The notes under the pieces: generated by a model
Seen by the model: only the letters and a program-made list of their open reading frames with translations
What the model was told of the DNA's origin: nothing
Database searches by the model: none
Source: Gammaproteobacteria bacterium
GTDB lineage: Bacteria; Pseudomonadota; Gammaproteobacteria; UWMA-0217
Length of the DNA stretch: 13,229 nucleotides
Assembly (NCBI GenBank): GCA_027031685.1
Contig: JALVPS010000304.1
Coordinates: forward strand, 1-13,229
Reading direction: 5' to 3'
In this document: in pieces, positions 1-7,259 of the stretch
Layout: each line of letters starts with the position of its first letter
How positions within the stretch are numbered: the stretch's first letter is position 1
Translations under genes and position numbers: made by a program

Positions 1-458
1 GTGTCGGACTTGCCGCCGCGCTTCTCCAGCAGGCGCACGTCGGTCATGGTCATGCCGCGGTCCACGGCCTTGCACATGTCGTAGATGGTGAGCAGGGCCA
101 CCTGCACGGCGGTGAGGGCCTCCATCTCCACCCCGGTGCGGCCGCGCGTCTCGGTGCGCGCCTGACAGCGGATGGCGGCGCGCTCGGCCAGCACGTCGAA
201 GCTCAGCTCCACGTGGGTGAGCGGCAGGGGATGGCAGAGGGGGATGAGGTCGGCCGTCTTCTTGGCGGCCATGATGCCGGCCAGGCGGGCCACGGCGATG
301 ACGTCGCCCTTCTTGTGGCCGCCGGCGGTGATCAGCGCCAGGGTGCGCGGCGCCATGTGGATGAAGCCCTCGGCGATGGCGACGCGGTGCGTCTGCGCCT
401 TGTCACCGACGTCCACCATGTGCGCCTCGCCGGCCGCGTTGAAATGGGTGAGTGCCAC
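1..458 (-). CDS. moaC: Cyclic pyranopterin monophosphate synthase MoaC (3' end cut by window edge)
   Basis: MoaC converts the cyclic dihydro-GTP intermediate made by MoaA into cyclic pyranopterin monophosphate, the second step of molybdenum cofactor synthesis in the cytoplasm. The 152 visible residues begin MALTHFNAAGEAHMVDVGDK and carry the family hallmarks: the HKKGDV segment, LIPLCHPL with the active-site histidine, GVEMEALTA, and IYDMCKAVDRGM with the conserved Asp and Lys. The last visible residues, GGKSD, match the region just before the C-terminus of E. coli MoaC (about 160 aa), so only some ten residues are lost at the edge. I chose the GTG at 458, preceded by a GAGG-like ribosome site, because it gives the usual family N-terminus. 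The frame stays open a little further upstream without an ATG. moaD-moaE diverge from it. Confidence 0.96.
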   Translation of the reverse strand, partial: MALTHFNAAGEAHMVDVGDKAQTHRVAIAEGFIHMAPRTLALITAGGHKKGDVIAVARLAGIMAAKKTADLIPLCHPLPLTHVELSFDVLAERAAIRCQARTETRGRTGVEMEALTAVQVALLTIYDMCKAVDRGMTMTDVRLLEKRGGKSD

Positions 459-533
459 GATGCCTCGCTGTGGGTGTAAACTGCAGAAGCGGCCCGTCCG
501 CTTCCTCCGAGGCCCTATGGTAGCGTAAACGCC

Positions 534-764
534 ATGATCACCGTCCGCTTCTTCGCCAGCCTGCGCGAGCAGCTGGGCACCGCCGAGCGGCGGCTGCCCG
601 CCGCCGAGGTGCGCACCGTGGCCGAGGCCTGGCAGCAGGCCGCCGGCGGCATGCCGCTGCCGGACAACACCCTGGCCGCCGTCAACCAGGAGTACGCCGA
701 CCCCGACACGCCGGTACGCGAGGGCGACGAGGTGGCCTTCTTCCCGCCGGTCACCGGGGGCTGA
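534..764 (+). CDS. moaD: Molybdopterin synthase small subunit MoaD (sulfur carrier)
   Basis: MoaD is the ubiquitin-fold sulfur carrier of molybdopterin synthase. Its C-terminal glycine is adenylated by a MoeB-type enzyme, turned into a thiocarboxylate, and inserted into MoaE to donate sulfur to cyclic pyranopterin monophosphate. The 76-residue product has the expected length and starts MITVRFFASLREQLG. It has the conserved AAVNQEY stretch and ends EVAFFPPVTGG with the required double glycine. The ATG at 534 has no strong Shine-Dalgarno sequence, but its N-terminus fits the family. Its stop lies one base before the moaE GTG start, so the two subunits are very probably translationally coupled, in keeping with their 1:1 complex. 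Confidence 0.96.
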   Translation: MITVRFFASLREQLGTAERRLPAAEVRTVAEAWQQAAGGMPLPDNTLAAVNQEYADPDTPVREGDEVAFFPPVTGG

Positions 765-765
765 G

Positions 766-1209
766 GTGGACAACCCGGCCCTGTTCGACCACCCCTTCGA
801 CCCCTGGTCGCTGGTGGCCGCTTGGGAGCGCGCCCTGCCCGGCGACGCCGGCCGCCACGGCGCCAGCGCCGTGTTCACGGGCACCATGCGCGACTTCAAC
901 GAGGGCGACGACGTGGCGCGCATGACCCTGGAGCACTACCCGGGCATGACCGAGAACTACCTGCGCCGCATCATGGACGAGGCGCGCGAGCACTGGCCGG
1001 TGCAGGCCTGCTACATCGCCCACCGCGTGGGGGAGATCCGCCCCGGCGAGACCATCATGCTGGCCGCCGTATGGTCGGCCCACCGCAGGGAGGCCTTCGC
1101 GGCCTGCCGCTACCTGGTGGAGGAGCTCAAGCACCGCGCCCCGTTCTGGAAGAAGGAGACCCTGGCCGACGGCACGGCGCGCTGGGTGACGCGCAACACG
1201 CCCGGCTGA
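766..1209 (+). CDS. moaE: Molybdopterin synthase catalytic subunit MoaE
   Basis: MoaE is the large catalytic subunit of the MoaD2-MoaE2 molybdopterin synthase and adds the dithiolene sulfurs to cyclic pyranopterin monophosphate. The 147-aa product carries FTGTMRDFNEGD (conserved Arg near residue 42), LEHYPGMTE, HRVGEIRPGE, and the active-site segment LKHRAPFWKKE, where K122 and K129 align with the catalytic lysines K119 and K126 of E. coli MoaE. Translation starts at a GTG one base after the moaD stop. The GGGGG run and the end of moaD supply a weak ribosome site. The stop is only 3 bp from the stop of the convergent protease gene, leaving no room for a separate terminator. Confidence 0.96.
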   Translation: MDNPALFDHPFDPWSLVAAWERALPGDAGRHGASAVFTGTMRDFNEGDDVARMTLEHYPGMTENYLRRIMDEAREHWPVQACYIAHRVGEIRPGETIMLAAVWSAHRREAFAACRYLVEELKHRAPFWKKETLADGTARWVTRNTPG

Positions 1210-1212
1210 CGT

Positions 1213-2313
1213 TCAGCTGAGCTGCTGGCCGCGCGGCTCGCTGCGTGGCGGCGGCGCCACCTCGGCGGACAGCTTGAGGGCCTTGCCGTTGCGCATCACC
1301 TCCAGCTCCACGCGGCTGCCCACCCGCAGCAGCCCCACCTCGTTGCGCAGCTGGCTGGCGTCCAGCACCGGCCGGCCGTTGACGCGCACGATCACGTCCC
1401 CCACCCGCAGCCCGGCCCGCTCCGCCGCCGAGCCGCGCTCCACCTGCGCCACCACCGCGCCGTGCGTGGGCGGGATCTTGAAGGCGCTGGCCAGCTCCGG
1501 CGTCAGGTCCTGGATGCCGATGCCCAGCCGGCCGCGGCGCACCTCGCCGTATTCCACCAACTGGTCGGCGATGGCCTTGGCCATGTTGACGGGGATGGCG
1601 AAGCCGATGCCGATGCTGGCCCCGTTGGGGCCCAGGATGGCGGTGTTGATGCCCACCAGCTCGCCGCGCAGGTTGACCAGCGCGCCACCGGAATTGCCGG
1701 GATTGATGGAGGCGTCGGTCTGGATGAAGTCCTCGTAGGACTCGATGCCCAAGCGACGCCGGCCCAGGGCGCTGACGATGCCGGAGGTAACCGTCTGCTC
1801 CAGGCCGAAGGGGTTGCCGATGGCCACCACGAAGTCACCCACGCGCAGGCGGCTGGAATCGGCCAGCGGCAGGGCCGTGAGGCGCTGCGGGGTGATGCGC
1901 AGCACGGCGATGTCGGCGGCCGGGTCGCTGCCCAGCAGGCGGGCGGTGAAGCGCCGCCCGTCGCGCAGCGTCACGACGATGGACTCGGCCCCCTCCACCA
2001 CGTGGGCGTTGGTCACCACGTGCCCCCGTTCGGCATCGATGATGACCCCCGAGCCGAGCCCCTCCTCCACGCCCTCTCCCGCCGGCGGCGCGCCGAAGAA
2101 GCGCTCGAACAGCGGATCGCCGCGCGGCGCCTCGCCCATCTCGCCCGGCCCTTGGGTGGCGATGTGCACCACGGCCGGCATGACCCGCTCCAGCATGGGC
2201 GCCAGGCTGGGCAGGGGCTGGCCGTCCACCGCCAGGGGCAGCGTGCCGGCCAGGGCCGGCAGCATCAGCAGAAACAGCAGGGAGGCGAGCAGACGGGCAC
2301 GGCGATGGGGCAT
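1213..2313 (-). CDS. DegQ-like periplasmic serine protease with a single PDZ domain
   Basis: This is an HtrA/Do-family trypsin-like protease that should degrade or sense misfolded envelope proteins. The 366 residues start with a signal peptide or membrane anchor (hydrophobic stretch ending LPALAG, about residues 9-23). A protease domain follows with the full triad: H104 in VVTNAHVV, D134 in ADIAVLRI and S208 in GNSGGALV. One PDZ domain spans about 263-350, and the protein ends in a short Pro/Arg tail. The text resembles DegQ (PSLAPMLERVMPAVV, DPLFERFFG, LGSGVIIDA), but DegQ and DegP have two PDZ domains, so the domain count is DegS/AlgW-like. GGAGGAG about 8 bases upstream supports the ATG at 2313. 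cbpA lies 143 bp upstream on the same strand. I cannot tell whether it is soluble or anchored, so no symbol is given. Confidence 0.93.
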   Translation of the reverse strand: MPHRRARLLASLLFLLMLPALAGTLPLAVDGQPLPSLAPMLERVMPAVVHIATQGPGEMGEAPRGDPLFERFFGAPPAGEGVEEGLGSGVIIDAERGHVVTNAHVVEGAESIVVTLRDGRRFTARLLGSDPAADIAVLRITPQRLTALPLADSSRLRVGDFVVAIGNPFGLEQTVTSGIVSALGRRRLGIESYEDFIQTDASINPGNSGGALVNLRGELVGINTAILGPNGASIGIGFAIPVNMAKAIADQLVEYGEVRRGRLGIGIQDLTPELASAFKIPPTHGAVVAQVERGSAAERAGLRVGDVIVRVNGRPVLDASQLRNEVGLLRVGSRVELEVMRNGKALKLSAEVAPPPRSEPRGQQLS

Positions 2314-2456
2314 GGGGCGGCTCCTCCGGGGCAGACGGATCGGACGCCGGGTTGGCGCGGGTCACGGGGGCTTGTTGTGCTTGTGTTCCCCGCCGCGGGC
2401 GCGGTCCGGGTATCCAAAGCAGACGCGCCGGGCGGGCGGAAAGTTCCGGCCGCCTG

Positions 2457-3362
2457 CTAGGGGACGCGCAGCTCCGCGCGCGGGTCCTCACCTGCAAACG
2501 CCTCGCGCAGGCGCTCGTAGAGCACGCGCTGCTCGGTGGTGCGCACGCGCGGCGCCACCACCTGCAGGCGCACGTACAGGTCGCCCGGCGGATCGCCCGG
2601 CATGCCGCGCCCGCGCAGGCGCAGGCGCGTGCCGTGGTCGGCCCCGGAGGGGATCTTCAGCTGCAGCCGGCCACCATCCAGGGTGGGCACGGTGACCGGC
2701 CCGCCCAGGGCCGCCTCCCAGGGCATCACCGGCAGCTGCAGCTCTATGTCGGCGCCATCCACCCGGAAGTGCGGATCCTCGCGCAGCTCGACACGCACGT
2801 ACAGGTCGCCACGCGGGCCGCCGTCCTGGCCTACGCCGCCCTGGCGCGACAGGCGGATCTTCTGCCCGTCGCGCACCCCGGCCGGGAGGCGCACCTTGAG
2901 GGCACGGTCGTCCGGCAGGCGCAGGATCACCTCGTCGCCACGGAAAGCCTGTCCCACACTCACCACCAGCCGCACCTCCCGGTCCTCGCCGCGGCGCGGC
3001 CGGGGGCGGGACTGCTGGGCGCCAGCACGCCCGAAGCCACTGCGGAAGATGGCGTCGAACAGGTCGCTGAAGCTGCCGGTGAAGGGGTTGCCGTTGCCGC
3101 CGAAGTCTTCCCAGCCCGGCGGTGGCCGGAAGTCCTGTCCCTGTTTCCAGTTGGCCCCCAGCTGGTCGTAAGCGGCCCGCTTGTCCGGGTCCTTGAGCAC
3201 CTCGTAGGCCTCGCCCACCTCCTTGAAACGCGCCTCGGCGTCCGGCTCCTTGCTCACGTCCGGGTGGTACTTGCGTGCCAGTCGGCGGTAGGCGCGCTTG
3301 ATCTCCTCCGGGCTGGCGCGGCGCGACACGCCCAACACCCGATAGTAGTCGACGAATTCCAT
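2457..3362 (-). CDS. cbpA: CbpA-type DnaJ co-chaperone
   Basis: This is a J-domain protein that stimulates the ATPase of DnaK. E. coli CbpA is also a nucleoid-associated, curved-DNA-binding protein. The 301-aa product begins MEFVDYYRVLGV and has a complete J domain (about 1-70) with the HPD triplet at 33-35 in RKYHPDVSKEP. A G/F-rich linker (about 73-113) and two C-terminal substrate-binding beta domains (from about 125) follow, including VTVPTLDGG and GDLYVRL. There is no CXXCXGXG zinc repeat, which rules out true DnaJ. Length and text match E. coli CbpA (306 aa). The open frame extends 59 codons upstream, but only the ATG at 3362, with GGAAAAGG before it, gives the canonical start. No cbpM lies beside it. 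The protease gene follows in the same direction and may be co-transcribed. Confidence 0.93.
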   Translation of the reverse strand: MEFVDYYRVLGVSRRASPEEIKRAYRRLARKYHPDVSKEPDAEARFKEVGEAYEVLKDPDKRAAYDQLGANWKQGQDFRPPPGWEDFGGNGNPFTGSFSDLFDAIFRSGFGRAGAQQSRPRPRRGEDREVRLVVSVGQAFRGDEVILRLPDDRALKVRLPAGVRDGQKIRLSRQGGVGQDGGPRGDLYVRVELREDPHFRVDGADIELQLPVMPWEAALGGPVTVPTLDGGRLQLKIPSGADHGTRLRLRGRGMPGDPPGDLYVRLQVVAPRVRTTEQRVLYERLREAFAGEDPRAELRVP

Positions 3363-3431
3363 GCCTTTTCCAGGTCTGCGAGCAACGGAGCACGAGGGAG
3401 CTGCCGCCCGTCGGGCGACCGCGCCCGCCTG

Positions 3432-3460
3432 ACCATAATCAGGCCGCCGGGCATCTGCAA
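3432..3460 (-). promoter_or_regulatory. Weak candidate sigma-70 promoter for cbpA
   Basis: On the minus strand a TTGCAG (3455-3460) and a TATGGT (3432-3437) are separated by 17 bp, about 70 bp upstream of the cbpA start. Both hexamers are imperfect (3/6 and 4/6), so this is only a candidate. The rest of the 3363-3563 gap between yicC and cbpA holds small GC-rich hairpins, such as CGCCC/GGGCG at 3405-3417 and GGCGG/CCGCC at 3466-3478. I see no further ORF and no T-tract terminator there. Confidence 0.3.
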
Positions 3461-3563
3461 GGCGTGGCGGCCACCGCCGGCCCGGAGGGTGGGAAGTTTG
3501 TGGGCGGGTTGGCAGGCCGGGGGTGACGGCCGCCGCCAATTTACAAACCGTGACCCGCGCCGC

Positions 3564-4427
3564 TCACTCGATGTTCTGCACCTGCTCGCGCATCTGCTCG
3601 ATGAGCACCTTGAGCTCCACGGCGGCACGCGTGGTTTCGCTGTCGGCGGCCTTGGCGCTCAAGGTGTTGGCCTCGCGGTTGAATTCCTGCATGAGAAAAT
3701 CGAGGCGGCGACCCACCGGCTCGTCGCCGTCCAGGGCCTGCCGGGCGGCGGCCACGTGGGCCTGCAGGCGATCCAGCTCCTCCTCCACGTCCAGCTTCTG
3801 GGCGATGAGGGCCAGCTCCTGTTCCAGGCGCCCCTCGTCCACGTCCAGTTGCAGCTCGCGCAGGCGGGCCAGCATCTTGTCGCGGATGGCCTGCACCACG
3901 GCCACCCGCCGCGCGCGCACCTGCTCCACGATCTCCGCCACGCGCGCGAGGCGCTGCAGCAGGAATTCGCGCAGCCGCGCCCCCTCCTGCTCGCGCACGG
4001 CGACGAGGCGGTCCAGGGCCTGGTCGAGCAGGGCGGCAAGGGCAGCCACCAGCGCATCCTGGTCGAGGGCCTGCTCCTGCAACACGCCAGGCCAGCCCAG
4101 GATCTCGATGGCGGAGATGCGGGCCGGGTTCTTCATCCACTCCTCGACCTGCTCCAGGGTGCGGATGAGGGCCCGGACGCGGGGCTCGTCCACCTGCAGG
4201 CTGTCGGCGCCGGTGGCCGGCTGGAAACGCACGGTGCAGTCCGCCTTGCCGCGCGCCAGGCGGCGGCGGATGCGCTCGCGCAGGGCGTTGTCGGCCACGC
4301 GCAGCTCCTCCGGCAGGCGCAGCATGATGTCCAGGTAGCGGTGGTTGACGGTGCGCAGCTCGAGCACGAGCTGGCCGAACTCGGTGTCCTGTTCGGCACG
4401 GGCGAAGCCAGTCATGCTGCGGATCAT
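3564..4427 (-). CDS. yicC: YicC-family endoribonuclease
   Basis: YicC proteins (N-terminal YicC-like domain plus C-terminal DUF1732) have been reported as endoribonucleases that act on RNA, including small regulatory RNAs. The family N-terminus MIRSMTGFARAE is present, as is the C-terminal signature FLMQEFNREANTLSAKA followed by the ELKVLIEQMREQVQNIE tail. A long charged helical stretch with coiled-coil character lies in the middle (about 125-215). The length, 287 aa, equals that of E. coli YicC. I chose the ATG at 4427 over one 11 codons upstream because GGGAG sits at the right distance and the N-terminus matches the family. It diverges from rph, an arrangement also found in E. coli. Confidence 0.94.
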   Translation of the reverse strand: MIRSMTGFARAEQDTEFGQLVLELRTVNHRYLDIMLRLPEELRVADNALRERIRRRLARGKADCTVRFQPATGADSLQVDEPRVRALIRTLEQVEEWMKNPARISAIEILGWPGVLQEQALDQDALVAALAALLDQALDRLVAVREQEGARLREFLLQRLARVAEIVEQVRARRVAVVQAIRDKMLARLRELQLDVDEGRLEQELALIAQKLDVEEELDRLQAHVAAARQALDGDEPVGRRLDFLMQEFNREANTLSAKAADSETTRAAVELKVLIEQMREQVQNIE

Positions 4428-4461
4428 GGGTCTGCTCCCTGGCGCAGGCGGCGGTGTCACG

Positions 4462-4491
4462 ATTGTCCCAGAGTTGCCGGCCCGAGGCCAA
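4462..4491 (-). promoter_or_regulatory. Candidate yicC promoter in the yicC|rph divergent region
   Basis: On the minus strand a TTGGCC (4486-4491) and a GACAAT (4462-4467) are 18 bp apart, about 35 bp upstream of the yicC ATG. The -35 matches only partly and the -10 lacks its first T, so this is tentative. It lies in the 125-bp spacer shared with rph. Confidence 0.3.
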
Positions 4492-4506
4492 CCGGCGGCT
4501 ATCGGC

Positions 4507-4512
4507 TATAAT
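4507..4512 (+). promoter_or_regulatory. Perfect TATAAT -10 box upstream of rph
   Basis: TATAAT occurs 40 bp before the rph ATG, in a region where A/T runs are rare, so a transcription start near 4519 for rph-rdgB-hemW is plausible. No good -35 lies at 16-18 bp spacing, and the nearest TTG-like hexamer (TTGCCG, 4474-4479) is too far away. The promoter may depend on an activator or an UP-like element, or the match may be chance. Confidence 0.45.
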
Positions 4513-4552
4513 GCGTGCGCCCCACCCTTCACGACGCAGGAATCCCCCGATC

Positions 4553-5269
4553 ATGCGACCCAGTGGACGTCAGCCGGACGAGCTCCGCCCCGTCAGTTTC
4601 ACCCGCCACTTCACTGCCCACGCCGAGGGCGCCGTGCTGGTCGGCTTCGGCCAGACGCGCGTGCTGTGCACGGCCAGCGTGGAGGAGCGCGTGCCGCCCT
4701 TCCTGAAAGGCAAGGGCCAGGGCTGGGTGACCGCCGAGTACGGCATGTTGCCACGCTCCACCGGCACGCGCACGGCGCGCGAGGCGGCCCGTGGCAAGCA
4801 GAGCGGCCGCACGCAGGAGATCCAGCGCCTGATCGGCCGCTCGCTGCGCGCGGCGGTGGATCTGGAGGCCCTGGGCGAGCGGCAGATCATCCTCGACTGC
4901 GACGTGCTGCAGGCCGACGGCGGCACGCGCACCGCCTCCATCAGCGGCGCCTGGGTGGCACTGCACGACGCCATCGACTATCTGATGAAAGAGGGCCGGC
5001 TGGCGCGCAACCCGCTGCACGGCATGGTGGCCTCCGTGTCGGTGGGCATCTACCGCGGCGTGCCGGTGCTGGACCTGGACTATGCCGAGGACAGCGAGGC
5101 GGAGACGGACATGAACGTGGTCATGAACGAGGCGCGCCACTTCATCGAGGTGCAGGGCACGGCGGAAGGACACGCCTTCCGCCGCGACGAGCTGGACGCC
5201 ATGCTCGACCTGGCCGAGCGCGGCATTGCCCGGATCATCGACGCGCAACGGGAGGCGCTGGAGTCGTGA
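4553..5269 (+). CDS. rph: Ribonuclease PH
   Basis: RNase PH is a phosphorolytic 3'-5' exoribonuclease that trims the 3' end of tRNA precursors, using inorganic phosphate and releasing nucleoside diphosphates. The 238-aa product equals the functional E. coli family length and starts MRPSGRQPDELRPVSF. R86 and the GGTRTA segment (T125, R126) supply the phosphate site. The acidic LDLDYAEDSEAETDMN segment (about 173-188, including D180 and D186) supplies the catalytic aspartates. The reading frame is open upstream, but the ATG at 4553 gives the canonical start, with AGGA about ten bases before it. It heads an operon with rdgB and hemW and ends in a GTGA overlap with rdgB. No truncation of the kind known in E. 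coli K-12 rph is present. Confidence 0.96.
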   Translation: MRPSGRQPDELRPVSFTRHFTAHAEGAVLVGFGQTRVLCTASVEERVPPFLKGKGQGWVTAEYGMLPRSTGTRTAREAARGKQSGRTQEIQRLIGRSLRAAVDLEALGERQIILDCDVLQADGGTRTASISGAWVALHDAIDYLMKEGRLARNPLHGMVASVSVGIYRGVPVLDLDYAEDSEAETDMNVVMNEARHFIEVQGTAEGHAFRRDELDAMLDLAERGIARIIDAQREALES

Positions 5270-5871
5270 GCCGGCGGCACGTGGTGGCGCTGGCCTCCAA
5301 CAACCCGGGCAAGCTGCGCGAGTTCGGGGCCATGTTCGCGCCGCTGGACATCGAGCTGCTGCCGCAGGCCGATTTCAACATCCCGCCCATCGAGGAGACT
5401 GGCCTGACCTTCGTCGAGAACGCCCTGCTCAAGGCGCGCAATGCCTGCCGCCACAGCGGCCTGCCGGCCATCGCCGACGACTCGGGCATCGAGGTGGACG
5501 CCTTGAACGGCGCACCCGGCATCCACTCGGCGCGCTACGCCGGGCCGGACGCCGACGACCAGGCCAACAACGCCAAGCTGGTACAGGCACTGGCCCACAT
5601 CCCGCCCCAGGAGCGCACGGCCCGCTACCGCGCCTGCCTGGTGTACATGCGTCACGCCGAGGATCCGGCGCCGCTCATCGCCGAGGGCGAGTGGGAGGGG
5701 CTCATCGTCATCGAGCCGCGCGGCCAGGCCGGCTTCGGCTACGACCCGCACTTTTACATCCCCGAGCTGGGCAAGACCGGCGCCGAGCTGGATCCGGCCG
5801 AGAAGAACCGCATCAGCCACCGCGCCAAGGCCCTCGCCGTGCTGCTGGAGAAGCTGCGCCGGCTGCGGTGA
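5266..5871 (+). CDS. rdgB: RdgB/HAM1 non-canonical purine NTP pyrophosphatase
   Basis: This enzyme hydrolyses dITP, ITP and XTP to monophosphates and pyrophosphate, keeping deaminated purines out of DNA and RNA. The 201-aa product has the nucleotide-binding SNNPGK (11-16), the metal-binding pair in IEETGLTFVENA, DDSG (71-74) with the probable general base D71, GFGYDP (156-161), and the C-terminal KNRISHRAKA motif. The preferred start is the GTG at 5266, which shares GTGA with the rph stop and has GGGAGG ten bases upstream. A second GTG at 5281 would give 196 aa and cannot be excluded. The gene in turn overlaps the hemW start by the same GTGA arrangement. Confidence 0.95.
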   Translation: MSRRHVVALASNNPGKLREFGAMFAPLDIELLPQADFNIPPIEETGLTFVENALLKARNACRHSGLPAIADDSGIEVDALNGAPGIHSARYAGPDADDQANNAKLVQALAHIPPQERTARYRACLVYMRHAEDPAPLIAEGEWEGLIVIEPRGQAGFGYDPHFYIPELGKTGAELDPAEKNRISHRAKALAVLLEKLRRLR

Positions 5872-7034
5872 GCGACCCGACCCCGCTGCCCGTCCCCCTG
5901 GGCTTGTACGTGCACCTGCCCTGGTGCCTGCGCAAGTGCCCCTATTGCGACTTCAATTCCTACGCCCGGCGGCCCGGCGAGCCCCTGCCGGAGCGCCGCT
6001 ACGTGGACGCCCTGCTGGCCGACCTGGAACACGAGCTGCCGCGCGTGTGGGGGCGGCGCGTGGACTCCGTGTTCCTGGGCGGCGGCACGCCCAGCCTGTT
6101 CTCCCCCGAGGCCATCGCCGGACTGCTGCGAGGCCTGCGCGCCCGCCTGCCGCTGCGCCCGGACTGCGAGATCACCCTGGAGGCCAACCCCGGCGCGGCC
6201 GAACGGGGGCGCTTCCGCGGCTACCGCGAGGCCGGTGTCAACCGCCTGTCCATCGGCGTGCAGAGCTTCGAGGACCGCCACCTGGCAGCGCTCGGCCGCG
6301 TGCACGACGGCGCGGAGGCGCGCCGGGCGGTGGAGGCGGCCCACGCCGCCGGCTTTGCCGACATCAACCTGGACCTCATGTTCGGCCTGCCCGGCCAGAC
6401 GGTGGCCGACTGCCTGGCCGACCTGCGCCAGGCCCTGGCCCTGGCGCCCAGCCACCTGTCCTTCTACCAGCTCACCCTGGAACCCAACACCCTGTTCCAC
6501 GCCCGCCCGCCGGTGCTGCCCGACGACGACACGCGCTGGGCCATGCAGCAGGCCGGCCAGGCCCTGCTGGCCAGTCACGGCTTCACCCAGTACGAGGTGT
6601 CCGCCTACGCGCGCCCCGGCCGCCAGTGCCGCCACAACCGCAACTACTGGGAATTCGGGGACTACCTGGGCATCGGCGCCGGCGCCCACGGCAAGCGCAC
6701 CGACCCGGACGGACGCATCCACCGCCGCACCAAGCCGCGCCAGCCGCAGGCCTATCTGGAGGCCGTGGAGAGTGGCACCGACCCCGGCAGCGAGCACGCG
6801 CTGCCCCGCGCCGAGCTGCCCTTCGAGTTCATGCTCAACGCCCTGCGCCTGCGGGACGGCTTCGCACCGGCCCTGTTTGGCGAGCGCACCGGCCTCCCCT
6901 GGGCGGCAGTGGCCGGCACCGTGCAGGTCCTGGCCGATGAGGGCCTGCTGGCCTGCCGCGGGGGGCGCTGGCAGGCCAGCGCACTGGGCTGGCGCTTCCT
7001 GGACGACGTGGTGGCCCGTTTCCTGCCGGACTGA
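5868..7034 (+). CDS. hemW: HemW, radical-SAM heme chaperone (HemN-like)
   Basis: HemW proteins resemble coproporphyrinogen III oxidase HemN but are thought to bind heme and deliver it to membrane cytochromes rather than oxidise coproporphyrinogen. The 388-aa product shows the radical-SAM CX3CX2C cluster motif C20-C24-C27 in WCLRKCPYCDFNS, GGGTPS (71-76), the EANPG and NRLSIGVQSF strands, and the HNRNYW motif (256-261) that marks HemW and is linked to heme binding. The first cluster Cys is preceded by YVHLP as usual. Translation starts at GTG 5868, overlapping the rdgB stop by four bases. It is often annotated as HemN in databases. The HNxxYW motif and length favour HemW. The gene is followed by a 504-bp gene-free region. 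Confidence 0.95.
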   Translation: MSDPTPLPVPLGLYVHLPWCLRKCPYCDFNSYARRPGEPLPERRYVDALLADLEHELPRVWGRRVDSVFLGGGTPSLFSPEAIAGLLRGLRARLPLRPDCEITLEANPGAAERGRFRGYREAGVNRLSIGVQSFEDRHLAALGRVHDGAEARRAVEAAHAAGFADINLDLMFGLPGQTVADCLADLRQALALAPSHLSFYQLTLEPNTLFHARPPVLPDDDTRWAMQQAGQALLASHGFTQYEVSAYARPGRQCRHNRNYWEFGDYLGIGAGAHGKRTDPDGRIHRRTKPRQPQAYLEAVESGTDPGSEHALPRAELPFEFMLNALRLRDGFAPALFGERTGLPWAAVAGTVQVLADEGLLACRGGRWQASALGWRFLDDVVARFLPD

Positions 7035-7088
7035 AGGCAGTCGCCCTCCACCCGGCGACAGCCCGTCCCGCCGGTGCACGGCCGCTCG

Positions 7089-7102
7089 CCAGGCTTTCCT
7101 GG
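7089..7102. repeat. Small hairpin after hemW
   Basis: CCAGG (7089-7093) and CCTGG (7098-7102) flank a CTTT loop 55 bp after the hemW stop. No T run follows, so it is not a standard intrinsic terminator. It sits directly before the larger palindrome at 7111-7139 and may be part of the same repeat unit. Confidence 0.4.
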
Positions 7103-7110
7103 ACGCCACC

Positions 7111-7139
7111 GGCATCCCCGCGTCATGCGCGGGGATGCC
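7111..7139. repeat. 12-bp perfect palindrome, REP-like or hemW terminator hairpin
   Basis: GGCATCCCCGCG (7111-7122) is exactly reverse-complemented at 7128-7139 around a five-base loop (TCATG). A GC-rich stem this long would form a very stable RNA hairpin and could end or protect the rph-rdgB-hemW transcript. It has no following T tract. The text resembles dispersed extragenic palindromes (pattern CCCCGCG...CGCGGGG) seen in other proteobacteria, but only a genome-wide copy count would show whether it is repeated. Confidence 0.65.
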
Positions 7140-7246
7140 CGCTTGTCAAGTCGGCAACGGCAGCTTATCAACAACCGCCATGAAAATGACACAATCCCCG
7201 CGCTAAGCATCTGATTTTTCCACACAGCGCGCGTTTTGTACCAACA

Positions 7247-7259
7247 AATCAATCAGTTA
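7247..7259 (+). promoter_or_regulatory. Exact IHF-binding consensus
   Basis: AATCAATCAGTTA fits WATCAANNNNTTR at every fixed position. It lies in the most AT-rich part of the gap, between the TTTTCCACA box and the triple-box core. IHF bends DNA at E. coli oriC, datA and DARS2 next to DnaA boxes, so its position supports a DnaA-related role. Chance matches are possible, but less likely in GC-rich DNA. Confidence 0.5.

Noticed and set aside
459..533. Possible riboswitch or promoter between moaC and moaD
   Set aside because: Only 75 bp, no convincing -35/-10 pair on either strand and no extended RNA structure visible; TATGGT at 516-521 is too close to the moaD ATG.
2352..4511. A 719-codon plus-strand ORF
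   Set aside because: It lies antisense to cbpA and yicC, which have full family motifs; its His/Gln/Ala/Leu-rich text is typical of GC-rich shadow frames.
5226..5867. In-frame 5' extension of hemW through rdgB
   Set aside because: The extension is an Arg/Gly/Pro-rich shadow of rdgB; the GTG at 5868 gives the canonical HemW N-terminus.
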